A stretch of DNA of 5,068 nucleotides, from assembly GCA_003241215.1 (NCBI GenBank), contig QFOL01000281.1, positions 1 through 5,068 of the forward strand, given 5' to 3'. The translations under genes and the position numbers were made by a program. The DNA comes from Agrobacterium fabrum. GTDB lineage: Bacteria > Pseudomonadota > Alphaproteobacteria > Rhizobiales > Rhizobiaceae. Each line of letters starts with the position of its first letter. The stretch's first letter is position 1. Below, piece by piece: positions 1-5,068 of the stretch. The notes beneath the pieces are model-generated. The model worked only from the letters and a program-made list of their open reading frames with translations, was not told the origin of the DNA and ran no database searches.

Positions 1-42
1 TGACATTCCGCTCTTCCGGACACCCCGCCGGCATGGACATTT

Positions 43-260
43 CCGTGATGGCAGGTCTCCTGGCTTACGGGTCAAAACCTGAAACACCTTCCCGGCATCG
101 CCCTCGCCCGATTGGAAACCTCGGTTTCCGGGAAATGGCTTGCCAGTGGCACTTCGTTTCAGGCTCTCCGCTCACAGTTGCGGGGGCAGCCACGAATGAG
201 GATTTCTCCCTATCGTGTTCCCTTTTCACCTTCCGGAACGACCGGAAGGAACCATCACAG
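43..260 (-). promoter_or_regulatory. Cobalamin (adenosylcobalamin-type) riboswitch aptamer
   Basis: Read on the minus strand, this stretch has the conserved parts of a B12 riboswitch in the right order. The 5' strand of stem P1 (252-260) pairs with 43-51 over nine pairs with one G-U. A perfect 8-bp hairpin follows (229-236 with 242-249). Next come an AAAAGGGAA element (about 219-227), the core CCCCGCAACTGT (174-185), a GCCACTGG segment (143-150) and the terminal B12 box AGCCAGGAGACCTGCC (50-65). Such RNAs bind cobalamin and usually switch off B12 synthesis, cobalt or B12 uptake, or B12-independent isozyme genes. Transcription runs toward position 1, so the target gene lies beyond the left edge and cannot be named. 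The aptamer identity is secure; the expression platform (1-42) is not resolved. Confidence 0.95.
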
Positions 261-264
261 GATT

Positions 265-293
265 GTTATCCGCCGGGTGGAGGCGGGAGTCAA
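265..293 (-). promoter_or_regulatory. Sigma70-like promoter driving the cobalamin riboswitch
   Basis: On the minus strand a -35 box TTGACT (293-288) is followed by exactly 17 bp and a -10 box GATAAC (270-265). The predicted start point, 6-8 bases further on (about 257-259), falls at the first bases of riboswitch stem P1. This fit between promoter and aptamer is the main support. The promoter begins 25 bases after the stop codon of the upstream diheme cytochrome gene. Only a weak 5-bp GC hairpin without a T-run (295-308) lies between, so some read-through from the cytochrome gene is possible. Confidence 0.7.
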
Positions 294-318
294 TGGGCGC
301 GCACGCCCCCGGGGCACC

Positions 319-1239
319 CTACCGCGCCGGAATGGCCTTCAGATAGGCGGCAATCGCATCGCGGTCTTCGGCCGTCAGATGCGCCATGTTCTGCTGCACC
401 TTGACCATGGAGCCGCCGACGCTGTCGAATTCCGGGGTGAAGCCGGTTTCCAGATAGCTGGCAATATCGGCCGCCGCCCAGCTGCCTATGCTTTGCGAGG
501 CGGGGGTAATGTCCGGAATACGGCCCTCGCCTTCCGGATTGGGACCGCCGGCCAGCCATTTATCCGTCTGGAATCCGCCGAGCGCATTGCGCGGCGTGTG
601 GCATTCGCCGCAATGGCCCGGCCCTTCCACCAGATATTGGCCGCGCAGCAATTCGGCATTGGCATTGGCAAGTTCGACGCGCGGCGGTGCGGAGGGGTCG
701 AAATACAGGAATTTCCAGCCGCCCAGCACCATGCGCAGATTGAAGGGGAAAGGCAGCTGGTGATCCGGCGCATCGTTCTGGCTGGCCGGCAGGGCTTTCA
801 GATAACCGAAGAGATCGTTGATGTCCTTCTGCGTCATGCGGGCATAAGAGGCATAGGGAAAGGACGGGTAGAGATGCTCGCCGTTTTTGCCCACGCCGCG
901 CGTCATGGCGTCGCCGAATTCCGCCAGCGTCCAGCCGCCGATGCCATGCTGCGGATCGGAGGAAATATTGGGGACATGGAAGGTGCCGAAGGGGCTTTTC
1001 AGCGCCTGCCCGCCCGCAAGCGTCAACAGCGCCTCGCCCGTGGCATCGGGCGCGGCGTGGCAGCTTGCGCAGCCGCCCGCCCAGAACAGCGTTTCGCCAT
1101 TGGCCAGATCCGGTTCGCCAAGGCTGACCCAGTGGCTCGGCGCCTGGCGTTCCGGCGCGGTAACCCAGGCGAATATGCCATAGCCCGCAATCGCTGCGAC
1201 GATGGCCCCGCCGACGAGTTTCGTCCAGATGGAGGACAT
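319..1239 (-). CDS. Membrane-anchored diheme cytochrome c
   Basis: The product is 306 residues long. A hydrophobic segment near residues 8-26, with no clear signal-peptidase site, probably anchors it in the inner membrane with the rest in the periplasm. Two covalent heme sites are visible: CASCH at 57-61 and CGECH at 210-214. Each sits at the start of a class I cytochrome c domain. Likely axial methionines are Met135 (after the LYPSFPY stretch) and Met278 (in GGSM, before LTAEDRDAIAAYLK). The pattern matches cytochrome subunits of periplasmic dehydrogenases such as the alcohol, gluconate or nicotinate dehydrogenase types, but those often carry three hemes and this has two. No dehydrogenase subunit is in the window, so the electron donor is unknown. 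The ATG start at 1239 is preceded by GGGGAG with good spacing. The gene lies downstream of the small cytochrome gene on the same strand, with a terminator hairpin between them. Confidence 0.9.
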   Translation of the reverse strand: MSSIWTKLVGGAIVAAIAGYGIFAWVTAPERQAPSHWVSLGEPDLANGETLFWAGGCASCHAAPDATGEALLTLAGGQALKSPFGTFHVPNISSDPQHGIGGWTLAEFGDAMTRGVGKNGEHLYPSFPYASYARMTQKDINDLFGYLKALPASQNDAPDHQLPFPFNLRMVLGGWKFLYFDPSAPPRVELANANAELLRGQYLVEGPGHCGECHTPRNALGGFQTDKWLAGGPNPEGEGRIPDITPASQSIGSWAAADIASYLETGFTPEFDSVGGSMVKVQQNMAHLTAEDRDAIAAYLKAIPAR

Positions 1240-1290
1240 ACCCCTCTCCCCATTCTCACCTGACCCCGTCAGATGCCTTTCGAGCGTGAG

Positions 1291-1315
1291 AAAACGCCGC
1301 CGGGAAGCGGCGTTT
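1291..1315 (-). terminator. Rho-independent terminator after the cytochrome c' gene
   Basis: A perfect 9-bp stem (1292-1300 with 1307-1315) has a 6-base loop. On the minus strand it is followed by TTTTCTC. It begins 14 bases past the stop codon of the small cytochrome gene and lies 52 bases upstream of the diheme cytochrome start. The T-run is short, so it may attenuate rather than fully stop transcription. I see no clear promoter in the remaining gap, which favours partial read-through into the diheme gene. Confidence 0.7.
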
Positions 1316-1329
1316 CCAAAGTGCTGCGA

Positions 1330-1764
1330 TTATTTTTTCAGACGATAGGTCTGGTGGCAGGTGCCGCAATCGGCGCCGAGCGTCTTCATGGCGGTGGCGA
1401 CGCCAGCCTGATCGGTGGGGAGATTGGCGAGAACCGTGTCCGCATCCGTACCGAGCTTGGCGGACTTGGCCTTGAAGTCCTCGAAATTTTCCCAGATGGC
1501 GGGAGCGGCCGCGCTGCCGGTCTCGGTGCCGGCTGGGAACTGGTCGGGGAAAGCCTTCGCATTGGTGCTGATGGTCGTCACGGCGGCCTTGACGACTTCG
1601 GCGTCAAAGGGCTTTTCGCCCTTGGTGATGGCGGCGAGCGAACCCATGGCGCCACCGATCTGCTTCATCATGCCTTCGCGTTTCTCGACTTCGCCGGCAG
1701 CATAGACCGCTCCGGCGCAAAGACAGCCGAACAGCATGGCCGCCGCAATGGTTTTCAGTTTCAT
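1330..1764 (-). CDS. Exported cytochrome c'/c-556 family protein
   Basis: A 144-residue precursor. Residues 1-22 form a Sec signal peptide (KLK, hydrophobic core, cleavage expected after AVYA), giving a mature protein of about 122 residues, normal for class II cytochromes c. The single heme site CGTCH (133-137) lies near the C-terminus, followed by QTYR. That placement, at the end of a predicted four-helix bundle, defines the family. The mature N-terminus contains REGMMKQIGG. A methionine there is the expected sixth ligand in low-spin c-556 proteins (known from Agrobacterium), whereas high-spin c' lacks it, so c-556 is the better guess. The ATG at 1764 is chosen because AAGGAG lies 7 bases upstream; an in-frame GTG at 1770 sits on top of that site and is rejected. 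The likely role is periplasmic electron transfer; the partner is unknown, though the adjacent diheme cytochrome is a candidate. Confidence 0.92.
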   Translation of the reverse strand: MKLKTIAAAMLFGCLCAGAVYAAGEVEKREGMMKQIGGAMGSLAAITKGEKPFDAEVVKAAVTTISTNAKAFPDQFPAGTETGSAAAPAIWENFEDFKAKSAKLGTDADTVLANLPTDQAGVATAMKTLGADCGTCHQTYRLKK

Positions 1765-1933
1765 GCACACTCTCCTTGATTCCGACCCTGATGCCGGACG
1801 CTAGATGGAACGGCGCGAGGATGCCCTTTCCGGATGGCGAAAAGAAGTCACATTGCGGTGAATTCCATCGTGAAAACAGGAGGCTAGAACATCGTACCGC
1901 AAAGTGCTCCACGGTTTTCGGATCATCTGGCGG

Positions 1934-1968
1934 CAAAATCTGCGGCGGCAGGGCCTGCCCACCGCCGC
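1934..1968 (-). terminator. Probable terminator after the LysE-family gene
   Basis: Immediately past the exporter stop codon, minus-strand RNA can form a long GC-rich hairpin. GCGGCGG (1962-1968 read in reverse) pairs with CCGCCGC (1942-1948), with an inner GGG/CCC stem and a CAGG loop. A short ATTTTG stretch (1934-1939) follows. The inner part has unpaired bases and the T-run is short, so efficiency is uncertain. The rest of the gap up to the cytochrome start (1765-1933) holds no promoter I could recognise with confidence. Confidence 0.6.
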
Positions 1969-1969
1969 T

Positions 1970-2599
1970 TCAGGACAGGGCTTCCCACAGCGTCAGCAGC
2001 GCTGCGGCAATCAGCATGAAACCGGCGGCGCGGCCGATGAAGATCGTGGCGGCGGGCGAAGAAATGAGCCATGCCCGGCTTTTATCCGCCGTCAGCGCCA
2101 GCGCGCCATAGACCGTGAACTGCGTGACCGCCACCATCGCGCCCATCACCAGCCCCTGCATCCAGATCGGCCCATAGGCCGGTTTGAGAAATTGCGGATA
2201 GATCGCCATCATGAACAGATAGGCCTTCGGATTGGAAAGGCAGGTCAGCACCGCCCGCCAGAAGGCTTTTCTGACCGAAGCGCTTGCCTGCGCCTCATCG
2301 CCGTTCACGACAATCGCGCTACGCATCAGGCCGATGCCGATCCAGATCATATAGGCGGCCCCGAAAACCAGAAGCGGCAGGAACAGCGACGGCATCCAGG
2401 CGGCAAGCATGCCGACGCCCAGGGCGCCGTAAAGCGAATGCACGATGCCGCCGGCGCTCATGCCGCTTGCGGCGGAAAGGCCCGTTCTCTTTCCCCCCGT
2501 CAGTGCGCTTGCCAGCACGAACAGCATGTCCATGCCCGGCAGGATGATGATGCCGAACAGGACCAGAAAGAAAAGCCAGAGATTTTCGGCGTAACTCAT
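1970..2599 (-). CDS. LysE/RhtB-family amino-acid exporter
   Basis: A 209-residue inner-membrane protein, the usual length for the family, with about six hydrophobic segments. Family marks are visible. The first helix ends in ILPGMDMLFVL (19-29), followed by a glycine-rich GGKRTGLSAASGMSAGG (35-51) and the conserved NPKA (123-126) at the start of a later helix. LysE/RhtB proteins export amino acids such as lysine, arginine, threonine or homoserine compounds, driven by the proton gradient; the substrate cannot be read from sequence. The start at 2599 is chosen because GGGAG lies 8 bases upstream and the protein then begins at the expected MSYAENLW. A longer frame to 2668 adds 23 hydrophilic residues that run into the divergent promoter region. 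The gene is divergent from a WYL regulator, which probably controls it. Confidence 0.9.
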   Translation of the reverse strand: MSYAENLWLFFLVLFGIIILPGMDMLFVLASALTGGKRTGLSAASGMSAGGIVHSLYGALGVGMLAAWMPSLFLPLLVFGAAYMIWIGIGLMRSAIVVNGDEAQASASVRKAFWRAVLTCLSNPKAYLFMMAIYPQFLKPAYGPIWMQGLVMGAMVAVTQFTVYGALALTADKSRAWLISSPAATIFIGRAAGFMLIAAALLTLWEALS

Positions 2600-2681
2600 G
2601 TCAGTATCTCCCAAAAACGGTTCACGACACATTCTGGAAATCTCATGTTTCTCAATGTGTTTTGCCATTTATAGAAAATGC

Positions 2682-2705
2682 CAACTGACAGCGTTGTGTC
2701 AGTTG
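2682..2705. promoter_or_regulatory. Perfect inverted repeat in the divergent intergenic region, candidate operator
   Basis: CAACTGACA and TGTCAGTTG form a perfect 9-bp inverted repeat separated by six bases (GCGTTG). It lies in the 134-bp gap between the LysE-family gene and the WYL regulator, 28 bases before the regulator start. Next to it is an AT-rich core (about 2660-2678) with TATAGA on the plus strand and TATAAA on the minus strand, possible -10 elements; no convincing -35 box goes with either. Size, symmetry and position suit a dimeric helix-turn-helix protein that controls itself and the exporter. Binding by this regulator is inference. Confidence 0.6.
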
Positions 2706-2733
2706 CGTGGGGAAATCCACCGGGAAAACGGCA

Positions 2734-3435
2734 ATGCGCAAGGCGTCGAGACTGTTCGAGATCATCCAGATCCTGCGGGTGGCGCGCAGGCCTGTCACCG
2801 CGCAGACGATTGCCGAGGCGCTGGAAGTGACGGTGCGCTCGGTCTATCGCGACATAGCAGCGCTTCAGACCATGCGCGTGCCCATCGAAGGGGAACGCGG
2901 CGTCGGTTATATCCTGCGCCCCGGCTTCAACCTGCCGCCGCTGATGTTTTCCATCGAAGAGACGGAGGCGATCGTGCTGGCGCTCGCCATGGTCGCCCGC
3001 ACCGGCGATAGCGAGTTGCGGCAGGCGGCCAGGCAGGTCAGCGACAAGATCGCCGCCTCCCTGCCCGAACCCCTGTCGAAAACCCTCTCCGCCAATGCCC
3101 TGCATGCCTGGGGCAGCATCGCGCCCTCCCCCGCCGGCATCGATCTTGCGACGGTCCGGCGGGCGGTGCGCGACGAGGAGAAGCTGGAGATCACCTATCG
3201 TGATGAAGCTGGCGCGGAAACGCAGCGGCAGGTTCGGCCGATTGCGGTGATCTATTATTCGGAGACGGTGAACATCGTCGCCTGGTGCGAATTGCGGCAG
3301 GCGATTCGCAATTTCCGCTCGGACCGGGTGCTGAGCTGCGAAACGACCGGCAGCTTCTTCAAGCTGGAAGGCGAGAAGCTTCGGCAATTGTGGATGAGCG
3401 GCTGGCAGAGCAACCAGTTGGGAAACAGAATTTAG
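2734..3435 (+). CDS. YafY-type HTH transcriptional regulator with WYL domain
   Basis: A 233-residue DNA-binding protein. The N-terminus (about 1-60) is a winged helix-turn-helix: RLFEIIQILR, then PVTAQTIAEALEVTVRSVYRDIAAL (20-44), where TVRSVYRDI is the recognition helix, then a GVGYIL wing. From about residue 135 it has a WYL-type ligand-sensing domain containing YYSETVNIVAWCELRQAIRNFRSDRV; the exact W-Y-L triad is not kept, as is common in the YafY subgroup. The length suits the short form lacking a C-terminal WCX extension. The ATG at 2734 fits family proteins, which begin near MRKASRLFEII; the in-frame GTG at 2707 overlaps no good ribosome site. The site at 2734 is also weak (GGGAAAA). 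The divergent LysE-family exporter and the inverted repeat between them suggest it regulates export. The inducing ligand is unknown. Confidence 0.9.
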   Translation: MRKASRLFEIIQILRVARRPVTAQTIAEALEVTVRSVYRDIAALQTMRVPIEGERGVGYILRPGFNLPPLMFSIEETEAIVLALAMVARTGDSELRQAARQVSDKIAASLPEPLSKTLSANALHAWGSIAPSPAGIDLATVRRAVRDEEKLEITYRDEAGAETQRQVRPIAVIYYSETVNIVAWCELRQAIRNFRSDRVLSCETTGSFFKLEGEKLRQLWMSGWQSNQLGNRI

Positions 3436-3478
3436 TGCAGCCCGCAGCCTCTGTTTTGTGTCGGAGCACCCCTCTCCG

Positions 3479-3597
3479 CCCTCATTCCTGTGCTCGTCAC
3501 AGGAATCCAGTCGACGCGCGTCTGCGCGGCGAGAGGACTCTTTTCAGCCCAAGGACTTGGGCTGGCTGGATTCCTGTGACAAGCACAGGAATGAGGG
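3479..3597. repeat. Nested intergenic palindrome (rhizobial mosaic/palindromic element type)
   Basis: Two 32-base outer arms (3479-3510 and 3566-3597) are inverted copies with one mismatch, which becomes a G-U pair in minus-strand RNA. Each arm is itself a palindrome: ATTCCTGTG and CACAGGAAT around a 5-base loop (3484-3506 and 3570-3592). The interior carries two further hairpins: CGCGC/GCGCG (3515-3528) and a 10-bp stem CAGCCCAAGG-type structure (3545-3564, two-base centre). The element fills the space between the convergent WYL regulator and phosphoesterase genes. Its architecture resembles dispersed intergenic elements known in Rhizobiaceae (RIME, RPE), but family membership cannot be confirmed from one copy. 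It could act as a bidirectional transcript end or RNA stabiliser. Frames running through it encode the same WIPVTSTGMRA peptide on both strands, a sign of spurious ORFs. Confidence 0.88.
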
Positions 3598-3635
3598 CTC
3601 GAAAGAGGTCCGGCGCCACAGCAAGGCATTATTTC

Positions 3636-4487
3636 CTACAGGAAATACTCCAGCAGGCGATCCTCCTCACGCCCGAAACCGCGAATGACGATTCGATCAG
3701 CAAAGACATCGGCGATGGCGAAGGTGTTCTGGTCGGGCGTATCGACCATTCCCTTGAAGTTCACGAAGTGGGTATTGCCCAACAGGCCGTAATTGCCCTC
3801 GTGATTATGGCCGTTGAACCACGCGACGACCGAGGGGTGGGAACCGAGAAGCTCAAGGATGCGCGGCGCGTCCCACATATTGTGGGCGTTTTCCGGGTAG
3901 ACAGGATAGTGGCAGAGAACGATCACTTTTTCGCCCGCCGCATCCGCCTTTTGCAGAACGGCCCGCAGCCATTCGAACTGCTCGTCGCCGAGCGAGGCGT
4001 TCCAGTCCTGCGCATTGATTGCACCCGCATCCGCAAGGTGCTTCAGCCGGTCTGCGGCAAGCGCCCGACGCGGATCGCCGGGCGGCGGGGCGAACAGGCT
4101 GACCTCGTTGCCGTCAAGCACGACGAAACGGACGCCGCCGATGGAAAAATCATGCCAGGGGGCGGACATGCCGAGACGGGCGTGGATATCAGGCAAATGC
4201 TCGGCGGCGACGGCGAAATCGTGGTTGCCCGGCAGCAGGACCGAGCGGTGGCGAAGCCCGTCGTAAACGGCAAGGATCGCATCGAAGTTTTCAAAGCCGC
4301 GGTCGATGATATCGCCGAGTGTCACCACGAAGGCCAGCTCCTCGCGATTGAAGGCGTCGATCGCGTCTGCAAGCTTTTTCGGGCTTTCTGCATAATAGCG
4401 GCCCATATCCGGACGGGGGTCGGCATCGGCATATTGGGGATCGGCGACAATGCCGAAGGAGAAGAGAGGCGTGTTTTTTTCAGTCAT
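3636..4487 (-). CDS. Calcineurin-like metallophosphoesterase, ADPRibase-Mn-like
   Basis: A 283-residue cytoplasmic enzyme; no signal peptide or membrane segment. All metallophosphoesterase motifs are present in order: ADPQYAD (15-21, with Gln in place of the usual His), GDIIDRG (58-64), GNHD (87-90), CHYP (192-195) and GHNH (226-229). The opening FGIVADPQYAD, the GDIIDRG spacing, FVVLDGNEVSLF (121-132) and the WNASLGDEQFEWL segment (162-174) resemble the manganese-dependent ADP-ribose/CDP-alcohol diphosphatase family, which also has DxQ at the first motif. A role in hydrolysing ADP-ribose or a nucleotide-diphosphate alcohol is therefore plausible, but the substrate is inferred. The ATG at 4487 matches where family proteins begin; a longer frame to 4538 runs back toward the upstream terminator. 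Neither start has a good Shine-Dalgarno sequence. The stop codon lies in a small palindrome (3631-3646). Confidence 0.87.
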   Translation of the reverse strand: MTEKNTPLFSFGIVADPQYADADPRPDMGRYYAESPKKLADAIDAFNREELAFVVTLGDIIDRGFENFDAILAVYDGLRHRSVLLPGNHDFAVAAEHLPDIHARLGMSAPWHDFSIGGVRFVVLDGNEVSLFAPPPGDPRRALAADRLKHLADAGAINAQDWNASLGDEQFEWLRAVLQKADAAGEKVIVLCHYPVYPENAHNMWDAPRILELLGSHPSVVAWFNGHNHEGNYGLLGNTHFVNFKGMVDTPDQNTFAIADVFADRIVIRGFGREEDRLLEYFL

Positions 4488-4540
4488 GATGCGCCGCGAT
4501 AAACCCGGCCGATGACAGGCTTGTGACAGAAACGGCATCC

Positions 4541-4576
4541 CGAAAACAGAACACCCGGCGTAAACGCCGGGTGTTC
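4541..4576 (-). terminator. Strong rho-independent terminator after the superoxide dismutase gene
   Basis: A perfect 12-bp stem (4549-4560 with 4565-4576) closes a TTTA loop. On the minus strand it is followed by TGTTTTCG. It begins 21 bases beyond the superoxide dismutase stop codon. The plus-strand side lacks a T-run, so it is oriented for the dismutase. It should insulate the downstream phosphoesterase, which would then need its own promoter in 4488-4540, where I see none that is convincing. Confidence 0.88.
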
Positions 4577-4597
4577 GAAAATTCCGTTCCGCAAGCC

Positions 4598-5068
4598 TTA
4601 CTTGGCGGCGGCTTCGTAACGCTCCAGGACGTAGTCCCAGTTGATGAGGTTGTCGACGAAGGCTTCGAGGTACTTCGGACGCAGGTTGCGGTAGTCGATG
4701 TAATAGGAGTGTTCCCAGACGTCGACGCCAAGGATGGGATCGGCGCCGTGAACCAGCGGGTTTTCGCCGTTCGGGGTCTTGGAGATTTCAAGCTTGCCGT
4801 TCTTGACGGAGAGCCATGCCCAGCCGGAGCCGAACTGCGTGGTGCCGGCAGCGATGAAATCGGCCTTGAACTTGTCGTAACCGCCGAGATCGGAGGCAAT
4901 CGCCTGCTCGAGCTTGCCCGGCAGCTTGTTGCCGCCGCCGCCCTTCTTCATCCACTTCCAGAAATGGACGTGGTTGTAATGCTGGGCAGCATTGTTGAAG
5001 AGACCGGCATTGGTGCCAAAGGACTTCTTCACGACTTCTTCGAGCGACAGGTCGGAAAGACCGGCTTC
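4598..5068 (-). CDS. sodB: Fe-type (Fe/Mn family) superoxide dismutase, 5' end outside window
   Basis: 156 codons plus stop are visible and the frame stays open to the right edge (it begins EAGLSDLSLEEV), so the true start lies outside; a GTG at 5032 is only an internal valine. The enzyme converts superoxide to oxygen and hydrogen peroxide, normally in the cytoplasm as a dimer or tetramer. Visible metal ligands are the His of QHYNHVHFW (visible residue 33), Asp116 and His120 of DVWEHSYY; the first His ligand is in the missing part. Numbers are offset by 40 from E. coli FeSOD (His73, Asp156, His160), so about 40 residues are missing. Gln29 matches FeSOD Gln69, and Gly101 stands where FeSOD has Ala141 and MnSOD has Gln. 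This points to Fe-type or cambialistic use. A strong terminator follows directly. Confidence 0.95.
   Translation of the reverse strand, partial: EAGLSDLSLEEVVKKSFGTNAGLFNNAAQHYNHVHFWKWMKKGGGGNKLPGKLEQAIASDLGGYDKFKADFIAAGTTQFGSGWAWLSVKNGKLEISKTPNGENPLVHGADPILGVDVWEHSYYIDYRNLRPKYLEAFVDNLINWDYVLERYEAAAK

Noticed and set aside
33..404. Small plus-strand ORF of 123 codons
   Set aside because: It lies across the antisense of the riboswitch aptamer, whose RNA conservation explains the sequence.
112..1263. Long plus-strand open frame of 383 codons
   Set aside because: It runs antisense through the diheme cytochrome gene and the riboswitch; it has no family features and is a by-product of high GC.
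1330..1764. Lipoprotein signal (Cys14/Cys16 in the leader of the small cytochrome)
   Set aside because: The residues before the cysteines do not form a proper lipobox, and a normal signal-peptidase I site follows at AVYA.
1765..1933. FNR/FixK or CRP-like sites upstream of the cytochrome genes
   Set aside because: I looked for TTGAT-N4-ATCAA and TGTGA-N6-TCACA and found only partial or wrongly oriented matches.
1904..2674. Plus-strand open frame antisense to the LysE-family gene
   Set aside because: The sequence is rich in His, Arg and Gln with no domain signal, typical of a shadow frame; the opposite strand encodes a clear membrane protein.
2596..3387. Minus-strand open frame antisense to the WYL regulator
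   Set aside because: The plus strand carries a recognisable HTH and WYL domain; the minus frame has none and would cover the divergent promoter region.
3432..3629. Small minus-strand ORF of 65 codons in the convergent intergenic space
   Set aside because: It is translated palindrome: the same peptide appears on the other strand, and there is no ribosome-binding site.
3631..3646. Short palindrome ATTTCCT-AC-AGGAAAT over the phosphoesterase stop codon as a terminator
   Set aside because: The loop is only two bases, the stem is AT-rich and no T-run follows; it is probably incidental.
3285..4502. Long plus-strand open frame of 405 codons
   Set aside because: It overlaps the end of the WYL regulator, the palindrome and the whole phosphoesterase gene in antisense; the minus-strand frame has all catalytic motifs.

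Overview
The window looks like chromosomal DNA from an alphaproteobacterium, most likely Rhizobiaceae (Agrobacterium/Rhizobium-like). Reasons: high GC with strong third-position GC bias, an Fe-type superoxide dismutase with an alphaproteobacterial flavour, a LysE exporter divergent from a WYL regulator, and an intergenic nested palindrome of the kind scattered through rhizobial genomes. Genus-level placement is inference.

Layout, left to right. Positions 1-293 hold a regulatory leader on the minus strand: a sigma70-like promoter followed by a complete cobalamin (B12) riboswitch aptamer that reads off the left edge, so the controlled gene is outside the window. Positions 319-1764 carry two minus-strand c-type cytochrome genes: a small exported cytochrome c'/c-556 type protein, then a membrane-anchored diheme cytochrome c, with a hairpin terminator between them. 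Positions 1970-2599 encode a LysE-family exporter (minus), followed on the minus strand by its own terminator-like hairpin. It is divergent from a WYL-domain transcriptional regulator (2734-3435, plus). The 134-bp gap between them holds a perfect 9-bp inverted repeat, a good operator candidate. The regulator converges on a calcineurin-like phosphoesterase (3636-4487, minus) that resembles the ADPRibase-Mn family. The space between their stops contains a large nested palindrome (3479-3597). A strong terminator (4541-4576) then separates the phosphoesterase from a superoxide dismutase gene whose N-terminal end is cut by the right edge.

How the pieces relate. The two cytochromes are probably electron carriers for a periplasmic dehydrogenase or oxidase that is not visible here. 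The exporter and regulator form a likely autonomous regulator-target pair. The superoxide dismutase and phosphoesterase are neighbours on one strand but are separated by a terminator, so joint function is not implied. I see no sign of a phage, transposon, CRISPR array or defence island, and nothing that amounts to a clearly undescribed system. The most rewarding elements are the riboswitch leader, the nested palindrome and the divergent operator.
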